A stretch of DNA of 13,326 nucleotides from NCBI GenBank assembly GCA_035552655.1, contig DASZLD010000114.1, positions 1 to 13,326 on the forward strand. Reading direction: 5' to 3'. A model generated the notes under the pieces. The model did no database searches. It was not told where the DNA came from and worked only from the letters and a program-made list of their open reading frames with translations. Positions 6,389 to 13,311 of the stretch are shown piece by piece; within the stretch, counting starts at the first letter, position 1; each line of letters starts with the position of its first letter. This DNA is from DASXMT01 sp035552655 (GTDB taxonomy: Bacteria > Actinomycetota > Acidimicrobiia > Acidimicrobiales > RAAP-2). Position numbers and translations under genes: made by a program.

Positions 6389-6403
6389 TCTACAACACGT
6401 AGA
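6389..6403. promoter_or_regulatory. Candidate TetR operator (15-bp inverted repeat)
   Basis: TCTAC-AACAC-GTAGA is a perfect 5-bp inverted repeat with a 5-bp centre, located 62 bp before the ATG of the WGDGLP gene. Its size and place upstream of a unit that ends in a TetR gene fit an autoregulatory operator, but only one copy is seen. The half-sites could occur by chance. Confidence 0.35.
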
Positions 6404-6438
6404 CACATACGGGATCGAATCAGGTCCATGTGGATTCA

Positions 6439-6454
6439 GGGCCCGGTCCGGCCC
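6439..6454 (-). terminator. Possible GC hairpin downstream of the amidohydrolase
   Basis: GGGCC (6439-6443) and GGCCC (6450-6454) pair around a 6-nt loop, 37 bp after the amidohydrolase stop at 6491. No T-run follows on the minus strand, so this is at best a weak terminator or a chance GC pairing. Confidence 0.25.
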
Positions 6455-6490
6455 TCGGAGTCAGGGCTGGGCCGATGGTCATAGTCTGAG

Positions 6491-7342
6491 TCACTCGGCG
6501 GCGAAGGCGAACAGACGCCGGGTATTGCCGCCGAACACCGCGGCCACGTCGGGCGGGGCCAGGTCGGCAAAGGCCTCGACGGCCACATCGACCAATTCGG
6601 CGTAGCTGGTGTGGGCCGTCTGAGGGTAGTCGGACCCCCAGAGCAGGCGATGGGGACCAAACCAGCCCATGAGCTGCTCGACAAAGGGACGGGCGCCACC
6701 CGTTTCGGCCAGGGGGACGAGGTTGTGCGAGGTGACCTTGACCGTCACCTGGGGCAGGTCGACCAGGGCACGGAGCGGGCTGTCGGTCTCCATGATCCCC
6801 CCCGCCATGGTCGGGAAGGCGCAATGGTCGAGGACGACTGGTACGTCGGGGAACCGTTCCATAACGGGCCGCAGCGACGGGAGGTGAGGAGGGAGGACAG
6901 TGAGGACCATGGTCAGCCCCGCGTCGGCCGCTGACTCGAATGCTTGGTCGGTCCGGGTCGTCCCCACCCACGTAGCACTGGGGCGGACGGCCATGCACCG
7001 AACCCCGCTCACTTCCTCGTGCGCGCCTAGCGCGGTGATCCCTGCGGCCATCCCGGGCGAGCCAGGGTCCACGACGACCACGGCCCGAACCGACTCCGGG
7101 TACTGAGCGGCCATGTCCACCACGTATCGATTGTCGTCGTCGTAGGCGCCGGCGGCCTGGACCATCACCATCTGGGCCACGCCGGCAACGGTCAGGCTGC
7201 CGAGCACGTCGTCCACCTCGTAGCGGCCCCGACGCCACCAGTCGCTGGCCATACCGGTGGGGTGCCGCGGGTAGCGGGCCTCGTCGTCACTGGCCACGTG
7301 CACGTGAGCATCGATTGCCCCGGCACCCGCGGGAAGGGTCAT
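6491..7342 (-). CDS. Amidohydrolase_2 family metal-dependent hydrolase
   Basis: This 283-aa TIM-barrel hydrolase belongs to the family that includes 2-pyrone-4,6-dicarboxylate hydrolase and 4-sulfomuconolactone hydrolase. Key features are AIDAHVHV (9-16, His13 and His15 at the first strand), VLDHCAFP (170-177, His173) and LLWGSDYP (233-240, Asp238), the usual acid/base aspartate. The likely reaction is hydrolysis of a lactone or ring C-C/C-N bond in the cytoplasm, or decarboxylation, which occurs in related members. I chose ATG 7342 because it overlaps the TGA of the upstream SDR as ATGA and puts the first barrel strand near the N-terminus. A start at 7420 would add 26 Arg/Pro-rich residues inside the SDR gene. 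The coupling implies the SDR product or substrate is linked to this hydrolase. Confidence 0.92.
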   Translation of the reverse strand: MTLPAGAGAIDAHVHVASDDEARYPRHPTGMASDWWRRGRYEVDDVLGSLTVAGVAQMVMVQAAGAYDDDNRYVVDMAAQYPESVRAVVVVDPGSPGMAAGITALGAHEEVSGVRCMAVRPSATWVGTTRTDQAFESAADAGLTMVLTVLPPHLPSLRPVMERFPDVPVVLDHCAFPTMAGGIMETDSPLRALVDLPQVTVKVTSHNLVPLAETGGARPFVEQLMGWFGPHRLLWGSDYPQTAHTSYAELVDVAVEAFADLAPPDVAAVFGGNTRRLFAFAAE

Positions 7343-8139
7343 GGGCGACCGATGGCCGATGGGCGGGTCCGCGACAGATGGGCGCCGGCGTCGGCCAAGA
7401 TCAGCTGGCCGGTGATGCAACGGGCCAGATCCGAGGCCAGAAAAACGGTGAGACGGGCCAGCTCGTCGGGCTCGGTCATCCGCTCCAGAGGAGTCGAAGC
7501 CACCGTCGCCGCAATGAGCTCATCGGTGAGCCCCTCGCGCACTGTCTCGGTGAGCGTGGTCCCAGGGGCGACGGCGACCACGCGAATGCCCGAAGGGCCG
7601 AGCTCGACGGCCAAGCTCTGGGTCAGGTGGTTGATCGCCGCCTTGGACGCGGCATAAGCGGCCATAAAGGGCGACGGTCGGGTCGACTCGCCCGAGCTCA
7701 CGTTGATCATCACCCCGCCACGACCCTGATCCAGAAACACCTGGGCCTCCGCTCGGGCACACAGCGCAGTCAGCACCAGATTCTGGTCGAGGATGTCCCG
7801 CCAGTACTCACCGTCGAGCGTGGTGGAAGAGCCCCCGCCCCGACCGGCCATCATGCCAATGTTGTTGACGGCGATGTCGAGGCCTCCGAAGGCGGCGGCG
7901 GCCTCGTGCACCATGCGCTCCACCTCCTCGTCCCGCCGGCAGTCGGCCACGATGGCGTGGGCGCGTCCGCCCTCGTCCACGATGGCTTCGACTACACGGT
8001 GGGCATGGTCGGCCCGGACGTCAGCGACAGAGACCGAGGATCCGGCTCGGGCCAGCCACCGGGCGATTTCGGAACCGATGCCTGCTCCCGCGCCGGTCAC
8101 CAGTGCGCTCGTGCCGGACAGGTCGATGGTGATGCTCAT
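7339..8139 (-). CDS. Short-chain dehydrogenase/reductase (classical SDR)
   Basis: This 266-aa Rossmann-fold oxidoreductase has all classical SDR elements: TGAGAGIG (15-22) for dinucleotide binding, Asp40 at the end of the second strand (favours NAD(H) over NADP(H)), NNIG (92-95), Asn120, and the catalytic set Ser149-Tyr162-Lys166 (NVSSG, AYAASK). It would interconvert a secondary alcohol and a ketone. The ATG has GGAAGGAT about 6 nt upstream. Its TGA overlaps the ATG of the amidohydrolase (ATGA), so the two are translationally coupled. The gene lies 128 bp behind the zinc alcohol dehydrogenase; that gap holds an unusual octamer-type repeat. The C-terminal tail is longer than usual after GQLILADAGAHLS. 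Family certain; substrate unknown. Confidence 0.94.
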   Translation of the reverse strand: MSITIDLSGTSALVTGAGAGIGSEIARWLARAGSSVSVADVRADHAHRVVEAIVDEGGRAHAIVADCRRDEEVERMVHEAAAAFGGLDIAVNNIGMMAGRGGGSSTTLDGEYWRDILDQNLVLTALCARAEAQVFLDQGRGGVMINVSSGESTRPSPFMAAYAASKAAINHLTQSLAVELGPSGIRVVAVAPGTTLTETVREGLTDELIAATVASTPLERMTEPDELARLTVFLASDLARCITGQLILADAGAHLSRTRPSAIGRP

Positions 8140-8164
8140 GTGTGATCCTTCCCTTCAGCCCAAC

Positions 8165-8233
8165 TGGCGAAGTGACGATATGGCGGGTGGCGGGTGGCGA
8201 AATAGCGAGCGGCGAAGTGGCGCAATGGCGAAC
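8165..8233. repeat. Degenerate 7-8 bp tandem repeat (TGGCGAAG-like)
   Basis: About nine consecutive units of 7-8 bp fill the gap between the zinc ADH and SDR genes, for example TGGCGAAG, TGACGATA, TGGCGGG (twice), TGGCGAAA, CGGCGAAG, TGGCGCAA and TGGCGAAC. On the transcribed minus strand each unit reads approximately CGCCANTT. The array is noncoding and begins about 25 bp upstream of the SDR start codon. Confidence 0.75.
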
Positions 8234-8267
8234 TCGTTCCCACACCGGTCATGAACAGCATCCCGGT

Positions 8268-9194
8268 CTAGGGGTACAGACCCACCTTGATGGCGCCCTC
8301 GGAACGAGCGGCGGCTATCCGAAACGCTTCCGGGCTCTCCTCGAGGGAGAAGCGGTGGGTGATGAGGGTGTCCCGAACTTCGGGTGCGGAGGCAAGCATC
8401 GCGGTGGCCTCCTCCAGGTCACGAACACCGTCATGGCGTGCGTAGGCCATGGCCCCGATCCACGACAGCTCCTTCATCAACGTCACTGCACCGGGGATCG
8501 GGGCCGCCTCGGCGAACACGCCCAGGATCACCACTCTCCCGCCCGGTCGAGCGAGCTGGGCGGAGGTCGACAGCCCCGACTCGCTGCCCGTGGCTTCGAG
8601 CACCACGTCGTACTCACCGACGGGACGCTGCGCTCCCAGCCGTTCGCCCGCCTCGACCTGGTGATGATGGCGAGCGACCAAGGCGACGTCATGGCCCAGA
8701 TGGCGAAGAGCGGCTACGGCGAGCAGGCCGATCGAGCCGCCCCCGACAACGACCACCCGCTCGCCGGGGACGATGGCGGCACGCCGAGCACCGTGCCAGG
8801 CCACGCCGGCCGGCTCGACGAGGCAGGCGTCCTCGAGGGGTAGTCCAGGAGACAGGGGAACCAGATTGGCCGAGGGCACGATGACCCGGTCGCACAGACC
8901 CCCGTCGACGAAGATTCCCAGGTTGGAATGGGGGCCGACACAACGCTGGGTGTGGCCGGCGCGACATTGGTCGCACGTGCCGCACGAGATCGAAGGGTCG
9001 ACGGCGTAGGGTACCCCGTCGACGAGCCCGGCGAACTCGTGGCCGATGGTGAACCCGGTGAGCCCGGCGGCAACCAGGTCGAGATCGGTGCCACAGATGC
9101 TCGACGACGACACCTCGACCACGACCCCGGGGCCCGAAGGGTCATCGACGTCGACGACCCGAACGCCGTCCTCGGTGTTCCGCACCGCCCTCAT
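8268..9194 (-). CDS. Zinc-dependent medium-chain alcohol dehydrogenase
   Basis: This 308-aa MDR-superfamily dehydrogenase has the catalytic zinc ligands Cys34 (SICGTDLDL), His52-Glu53 (IGHEFAG) and the structural zinc cysteines 71, 74, 77 and 85 (SCGTCDQC plus RC). CLVEPAGVAWHG (124-135) and the Rossmann glycine motif VVVGGGSIGL (148-157) follow. It resembles threonine/sorbitol-dehydrogenase-like enzymes and should oxidise an alcohol or reduce a carbonyl with NAD(P). It is about 30-40 residues shorter than the usual 340-350 aa, with trimmed loops before GHE and after the Rossmann motif, but no catalytic element is lost. No Shine-Dalgarno is visible; instead a GC palindrome (9195-9207) abuts the ATG. 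It is flanked on the same strand by two SDR genes and may be co-expressed with them. Confidence 0.92.
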   Translation of the reverse strand: MRAVRNTEDGVRVVDVDDPSGPGVVVEVSSSSICGTDLDLVAAGLTGFTIGHEFAGLVDGVPYAVDPSISCGTCDQCRAGHTQRCVGPHSNLGIFVDGGLCDRVIVPSANLVPLSPGLPLEDACLVEPAGVAWHGARRAAIVPGERVVVVGGGSIGLLAVAALRHLGHDVALVARHHHQVEAGERLGAQRPVGEYDVVLEATGSESGLSTSAQLARPGGRVVILGVFAEAAPIPGAVTLMKELSWIGAMAYARHDGVRDLEEATAMLASAPEVRDTLITHRFSLEESPEAFRIAAARSEGAIKVGLYP

Positions 9195-9303
9195 GGGCAG
9201 GCTGCCCGGCGGTCCCGATGGCGCACGCCAGTGGCGTCAGCGAACCCAGGACCGCCGTCATTGGTGGGCAGTGTGACGGGAGGGCTGTCGACGATCACGT
9301 CGA

Positions 9304-10119
9304 TCAGCGAGCGGTGTTGCCCATGTCCACCACCACTTGGGAACCGGTCATGTACCTGGACTCATCGCTGGCCAGGAAGGCGACGCTATTGGCGATCTCC
9401 TCAGGCTTCATGAACATATGGGGCAGCGTGTTCATGAAGATCGGTCCGAGAGTCTCCGGCTTGGAGTTGATGAGCTCTTGCAGGTGGGGGTCGGTGACCA
9501 TGGCCGTGGCCACGCCGGCGGGGTGGATGGTGTTCACCCGGATGTCGTACTCCCCCAGCTCCGCGGCCAGGACCCCACACAACCCAACGACCCCGTGCTT
9601 GGCTGCGCTGTAGTGGGCCTTGAACGGGAGGCCCTTCCGGCCCGCCGTCGAGCTGGTCAGGATGATCGATCCGCCCGTGCCTTGTGCGATGAGGGTGGGT
9701 ATCGCCGCCTTCGCCGTCTGCCATACCCCTTTCAGGTTGATACCGACCACCTCGTCCCACTGTTCGGAGGTGATCTCCCAGCTGAGGTTGGCGCTGTCGA
9801 TGCCGGCGTTGGCCACGACGATGTCGAGACGACCCAGCTCGGCCACACCTTCATGGACCAAGGACTGCAGAGCATCGAAGTCCCTGACATCGACCTGCCG
9901 GGCCACGACCCGTCGGCCTTCCTTCTCGATCAAGGTGGCGGTCTCGGCCAACTCGTCCGGTGCCGCGCCCGGATAGCTCGTGGTGTCGAGCTCGGCACAG
10001 ATGTCGCAGATGATCAGATCGGCGCCCTCCTGAGCCAGGCGCACCGCATGGGCGCGCCCCTGTCCCCGGGCCGCGCCAGTCACAAAAGCGACCTTTCCGG
10101 TAAGACGACCTTCAGCCAT
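9304..10119 (-). CDS. Mycofactocin-coupled SDR family oxidoreductase
   Basis: This 271-aa SDR has the marks of the mycofactocin-coupled group: TGAARGQGRAHAVRLA (14-29) and a characteristic insert after the second strand, ICDICAELDTTSYPGAAPDE (37-56), before VDVRD. The catalytic residues are Ser157, Tyr170 and Lys174 (TSST, HYSAAK), with Asn104 in NAG and Asn128. In this group the nicotinamide cofactor is held tightly and re-oxidised through the redox peptide mycofactocin rather than exchanged, which is established family knowledge; whether it holds here depends on mycofactocin genes elsewhere. I chose the ATG at 10119, which has AGGGGG 8 nt upstream. An in-frame GTG at 10128 lies directly against that SD. 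It begins the minus-strand run and diverges from the solute-binding protein gene. Confidence 0.93.
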   Translation of the reverse strand: MAEGRLTGKVAFVTGAARGQGRAHAVRLAQEGADLIICDICAELDTTSYPGAAPDELAETATLIEKEGRRVVARQVDVRDFDALQSLVHEGVAELGRLDIVVANAGIDSANLSWEITSEQWDEVVGINLKGVWQTAKAAIPTLIAQGTGGSIILTSSTAGRKGLPFKAHYSAAKHGVVGLCGVLAAELGEYDIRVNTIHPAGVATAMVTDPHLQELINSKPETLGPIFMNTLPHMFMKPEEIANSVAFLASDESRYMTGSQVVVDMGNTAR

Positions 10120-10428
10120 GACGTACACCCCCTGCGCGTGGTCACCGAAGACACTGCGCTGAATTCTGTCGCCCGCACGCTACTGGTTTGTTGCGGCCCG
10201 CGCCTTGGCTGACAGCCACGTTACGGCTCCGGCCAGGTCGGACGGTCCGAGCCCCACTCCAGGCTGATCTGCCGTCGGGCAGGTGAGCGAAGGAAATCGA
10301 TTGACTTGCGGTCGAGGAGGGATCACACTTTCGATACAGGGTTGTCATGAAGTCATGAAACCGAAACACGACCGGTTCTGAACACAGCCGGTGAGCATCA
10401 GCTCAGCACTACTCGGGGGGGTCCTGCC
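10120..10428. other. 309-bp divergent intergenic region
   Basis: No gene is visible. The region separates the mycofactocin-coupled SDR (-) from the solute-binding protein (+) and probably carries both promoters. It contains a direct repeat of GTCATGAA (10344-10351, 10352-10359), each copy including the palindrome TCATGA; an ACCGG/CCGGT inverted repeat (10371-10375 and 10388-10392); and a small hairpin TGAGC-ATCA-GCTCA (10392-10405) just before the SD-like G-run. The stretch 10129-10260 shows nothing notable. Confidence 0.5.
10301..10329 (+). promoter_or_regulatory. Candidate promoter of the solute-binding protein gene
   Basis: TTGACT (10301-10306) is a near-consensus -35, followed after 17 bp by CACACT (10324-10329), a poor -10 with matches at the second, fourth and sixth bases. 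It would give a leader of about 90 nt containing the GTCATGAA repeats. Tentative. Confidence 0.3.
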
Positions 10429-11655
10429 GTGAGAAAGCATCTGTCGGTTGCTGTTGCTGTCCTTCTCTGTACCGGGTTGCTGGCCGTGGTCGGTCCAACT
10501 TCGGTGGCTGGCGCCAGTTCGGGCTTCCCCCCCATCCCCAAGGGACCGATCACCCTGGGGATCTCCGCCCCGACCAGCGGCGCCTTGGCCTCGTACGGAA
10601 TCCTGACCAAGATCCAGACCGGCATAGCGCTGCAACAGTTCAACATGATGCACCCCAACGGCATCGACGGTCATCAGGTCAAGCTGGACATCGAGAACGA
10701 CGCCAGCGACGTGACCAGCGCCGTGCAGGTGGCCAACCAAATGGTGACCAACAAGGATGCTGCGGTGATCACCGCCAGCTACAACCCGGCCGCCGCCGGC
10801 CAACAGCTCGCCGTGTGGACCAAAGCCAAGATGCCGGTGGTGGCCAACCTGGAGCTCACCAACACACTGACCCCGGCGCAACTGGCCAAGCAGTACCCCT
10901 ACCTCTTCAGTCCCAACCCGTCGTTGCAACAGACTGGGGTCGCGGCCATCGCCTGGATCAAGAAGAAGGGGTTCAAGAACGTGGGGATCCTGAATGACGG
11001 GATCCCCTACGACACCGTGTTCGCCAACCAGATCGGCGCCGGAGTCAAGAAGGCAGTGAAGAACGCCAAGGTGACGACGGTTAACATCACACCGAATTCC
11101 GTGGACAACAGCGCGGCGATCACCAAGCTGAAGGGCTCCGGCGCCCAGTTGTTGGTGGTGACGGCCGGTGAAGGATACGGCCCCATCTGGCAGGCCATCC
11201 TGTCGGCGAACTGGTCGCCCACCATCCTGGCCTCGGCCGGCGCCTGGTACAGCGGCTTCGATTCGATGGGAGCGCTCACCTCAAAGGCCAGCGCGTACTA
11301 CTACAACTGCGCCGACACGGCGACCCAGACGTTCACCTCCGTCCAGAACCAACTGATGGCGGCCTATGCCAAGGGCACGAATTATCCCGCCTTCGTCAAC
11401 TACCTGACCTCACTGGCCACCGACAGCATCCCGCTCGAACTGTTGAACTACGCCATCACCAAGTACCACTCGACCTCACCGGCGGCCATCAAGAAGGCGA
11501 TCGAGGGCATCACCAACAAGCAGTTCCTCGGCCTCTCCTACAAGTTCTCGCCGACCAATCACTTCGGGCTGGTCGGCACCTTCGGACCGGCCGTGTGCAA
11601 CATGGGTCCGCCCTACGCCGGCGGCGTCGGCCGGGTACCGGTCAAGAGCAGCTGA
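10429..11655 (+). CDS. ABC transporter substrate-binding protein (branched-chain amino acid type, Peripla_BP_6)
   Basis: This 408-aa secreted receptor binds a solute outside the membrane and hands it to an ABC permease. The N-terminus is a signal peptide: MRKH, a hydrophobic core (about 6-22), and a likely signal peptidase I site after AGA (residue 29). The cysteine in the core (14) lacks a lipobox, so it does not look like a lipoprotein. The mature part starts ITLGISAPTSGALASYG (41-57), typical of LivJ/amide-binding proteins. The pattern continues with DIENDASDVTSAVQVANQMV (87-106), AAVITASYNP and KNVGILNDG. Cys294 and Cys390 could form a disulfide. The start is GTG, with a G-run about 8 nt upstream. 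No permease or ATPase genes are in the window. In actinobacterial catabolic loci such proteins often bind aromatic or acidic compounds; the ligand here is unknown. Confidence 0.93.
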   Translation: MRKHLSVAVAVLLCTGLLAVVGPTSVAGASSGFPPIPKGPITLGISAPTSGALASYGILTKIQTGIALQQFNMMHPNGIDGHQVKLDIENDASDVTSAVQVANQMVTNKDAAVITASYNPAAAGQQLAVWTKAKMPVVANLELTNTLTPAQLAKQYPYLFSPNPSLQQTGVAAIAWIKKKGFKNVGILNDGIPYDTVFANQIGAGVKKAVKNAKVTTVNITPNSVDNSAAITKLKGSGAQLLVVTAGEGYGPIWQAILSANWSPTILASAGAWYSGFDSMGALTSKASAYYYNCADTATQTFTSVQNQLMAAYAKGTNYPAFVNYLTSLATDSIPLELLNYAITKYHSTSPAAIKKAIEGITNKQFLGLSYKFSPTNHFGLVGTFGPAVCNMGPPYAGGVGRVPVKSS

Positions 11656-11677
11656 GGTCGACGCCGGCCGGCTCGCA

Positions 11678-12184
11678 TCAGCTGGGCTCGGCCATCAGCC
11701 CGGTGAACGGGGGATGGCTGGGAAACGCGAAGACGTCGCCGCGACCGGTCCGGGCCAGTGACTGGTAGTGGCGCTGCGCGAACCACCAGCGTCCGTCCAC
11801 CTTGCGGTACTGGTCGTGATAGACCCCGAAGGCGTTGGTCCACTGTCCACTGACCCGGTCCTGTCGTAGTTCGCACATGAACATGCGGGAGGACGCAGTG
11901 TCCGGAGCACCACCAGCTCGGCCCAGGACGGTATGGGCGTTGAGGATGACGAACTCGAAGAACTCGAAACCCTCGATCGAGCGGCCGATGAAGTCCCCGA
12001 TCTGCTCGGGGCCCACGAACTTCAGTGGCTCCTGTGACTGCTTGTCGATGCTTATCGAACAATCGGGCAGAAACAGCTGAGCGAAGTCATCCCATGCCCT
12101 TCGGTTCACCACGTCGGCATAGGCCGACTGCACTCTCGTCACCGCGACATAGTCGACGGCTTCTTGCATGGCGTCCTCATCCAT
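11678..12184 (-). CDS. NTF2/SnoaL-like protein
   Basis: This is a 168-aa NTF2-like domain protein. Visible features are an N-terminal helical hairpin (VTRVQSAYADVVNRRAWDDF, 15-34), QLFLPDCSISID (36-47), VGPEQIGDFIG (57-67), VILNAHTVLG (79-88), and the closing strands VYHDQYRKVDGRWWFAQRHY (121-140). Members of this fold include ketosteroid isomerase, scytalone dehydratase and small subunits of ring-hydroxylating dioxygenases; no specific reaction can be assigned. Start choice is uncertain: 12184 matches the usual start relative to the first helix but has little SD. The ATG at 12169 has GAGG about 5 nt upstream, and the frame stays open to an ATG at 12349 that would add an unlikely 55-residue tail. 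It converges on the solute-binding protein gene (22 bp) and diverges from the LLM gene at 12373. Confidence 0.82.
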   Translation of the reverse strand: MDEDAMQEAVDYVAVTRVQSAYADVVNRRAWDDFAQLFLPDCSISIDKQSQEPLKFVGPEQIGDFIGRSIEGFEFFEFVILNAHTVLGRAGGAPDTASSRMFMCELRQDRVSGQWTNAFGVYHDQYRKVDGRWWFAQRHYQSLARTGRGDVFAFPSHPPFTGLMAEPS

Positions 12185-12200
12185 GGCCACGACGATAAGC

Positions 12201-12278
12201 CATCCCGTCCAGCTCATCCCGTCCATCCAAACCAGCCCCTCGACCCAGCACGGCATCGGATACGACCCGGCATCGGAT
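12201..12278. repeat. Two pairs of short direct repeats in a divergent gap
   Basis: CATCCCGTCC occurs at 12201-12210 and 12215-12224 (14-bp period), and CGGCATCGGAT at 12251-12261 and 12268-12278 (17-bp period). Both pairs lie between the SnoaL-like gene (-) and the LLM gene (+). They may be regulator sites or remnants of local duplication. Confidence 0.55.
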
Positions 12279-12294
12279 CGAGCCTGACCCCCGA

Positions 12295-12323
12295 TTGACA
12301 GCCGTGGCCCGGTGGCAGATGCT
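12295..12323 (+). promoter_or_regulatory. Candidate sigma-70-type promoter of the LLM gene
   Basis: A perfect TTGACA (12295-12300) is followed after 17 bp by GATGCT (12318-12323), which keeps the A2, T3 and T6 positions of the -10 box. It lies about 50 bp before the ATG at 12373, so transcription would start near 12330. The direct repeat CGGCATCGGAT lies just upstream. Confidence 0.42.
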
Positions 12324-12372
12324 TGGCCGGTCGCCAGCACGCCACTCATAACGGGGAGAAACCACCCACACC

Positions 12373-13311
12373 ATGCCGTTCCCGCAGCTATCTGTCATGC
12401 TCATCAACTTCTCGGCTTCCGATCCCGGTGGCTGGCAGCCTCTGCTGGAGGGGGCCCAGGCCGCAGACCAAGCAGGCGTGGACCGCCTCGCCGTCAGCGA
12501 CCATGTGGTGTTCGGCGAGAACCTGGAGGCCTACGGCGACAGCACCGTGGGCGGAATCGCAGGCGGAAAGCAGCCCACGGGACCCGACGGTATGTGGCTC
12601 GAACCGCTGACGCTGTTGTCGGTCGTGGCCGGCGTGACCACCAACATCCGGCTGGCCACCGGGATCCTGCAGGCCGCGCTTCGCCGGCCCGCGGTGCTGG
12701 CCAAGGCCACCGCCACCTTGGATGTGCTCTCGGGAGGCCGCTTGGACCTCGGGGTGGGGGTGGGATGGCAGCGAGAGGAGTACGACGCCGCCGGTCTGAG
12801 TTTCGAGGGGCGGGGCCGCCTGCTCAACGAGACCCTGGCCGTGTGTCAGGCGTTGTGGCGCCAGGAGCGGGCGAGCTTCGACGGAGACAGCCTTCACTTC
12901 GAGGCCATCCACTCCATGCCCAAGCCCCTACAGGCCGGAGGCGTACCCCTGTGGGTGAGCGGCACCCTCAACGACCGGGTGATCGATCGTCTGGTCCGAT
13001 TCGGTGACGGCTGGATTCCGTGGGGACCCGATGCCAAGAACCCGGTCGCCGGCATCGCCCGGTTACGCGAGGCCCTGGCCCAGGCGGGACGGGATGCCAG
13101 CGGTTTCCAGGTCCAAGGGAGACTGCCCGTGGTGAAGGGACCCGACGGCGCGATTGATCTCGCACGCACCATGGCGGGTGTCCCCGCCTTGGCCGAGGCA
13201 GGCGTCACCGACTTCCGAGCCCCGGTCTCCATCACCCTGAAACCCAGCGTGACGGCCGACTACCTGGCCGAGATGGTGGCTGCCTTCCGGCAGGCGGTCG
13301 GACGCAGCTGA
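12373..13311 (+). CDS. LLM-class F420-dependent oxidoreductase
   Basis: This is a 312-aa luciferase-like TIM-barrel oxidoreductase, from a different subgroup than the one at 1592-2494. Seen in order: LAVSDHVVFGENL (39-51), the core motif RRPAVLAKATATLDVLSGG then RLDLGVGVGW (104-132), FEGRGRLLNETL (144-155), and RFGDGWIPWGPD (209-220). It should use F420 (or a flavin) to oxidise, reduce or oxygenate an unknown substrate. Only one start is possible: no in-frame ATG, GTG or TTG lies just upstream, although the GGGGAG in front is 14 nt away, an unusually long spacing. A perfect 12-bp palindrome overlaps its stop codon. It diverges from the SnoaL-like gene, a pairing also seen near the first LLM gene. 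Confidence 0.92.
   Translation: MPFPQLSVMLINFSASDPGGWQPLLEGAQAADQAGVDRLAVSDHVVFGENLEAYGDSTVGGIAGGKQPTGPDGMWLEPLTLLSVVAGVTTNIRLATGILQAALRRPAVLAKATATLDVLSGGRLDLGVGVGWQREEYDAAGLSFEGRGRLLNETLAVCQALWRQERASFDGDSLHFEAIHSMPKPLQAGGVPLWVSGTLNDRVIDRLVRFGDGWIPWGPDAKNPVAGIARLREALAQAGRDASGFQVQGRLPVVKGPDGAIDLARTMAGVPALAEAGVTDFRAPVSITLKPSVTADYLAEMVAAFRQAVGRS

Noticed and set aside
5158..6402. A 414-codon plus-strand open frame antisense to the WGDGLP gene
   Set aside because: It is a mirror of a GC-rich gene: it has no family-like motifs, is rich in Gly/Arg/His, and runs through the 21-bp repeat in frame only because 21 is a multiple of three.
9195..9207. GGGCAG-G-CTGCCC palindrome directly upstream of the zinc ADH start
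   Set aside because: A one-base centre cannot form a stable hairpin loop and GC palindromes of this length are common here; noted only because the gene lacks an SD.
10345..10929. A 194-codon minus-strand open frame antisense to the solute-binding protein
   Set aside because: The plus-strand frame has a signal peptide and a well-defined receptor domain; the antisense frame has only low-complexity Gly/Val/His content.
11663..11672. GCCGGCCGGC palindrome between the solute-binding protein and SnoaL-like genes as a terminator
   Set aside because: Short GC palindrome with no loop and no T-run.
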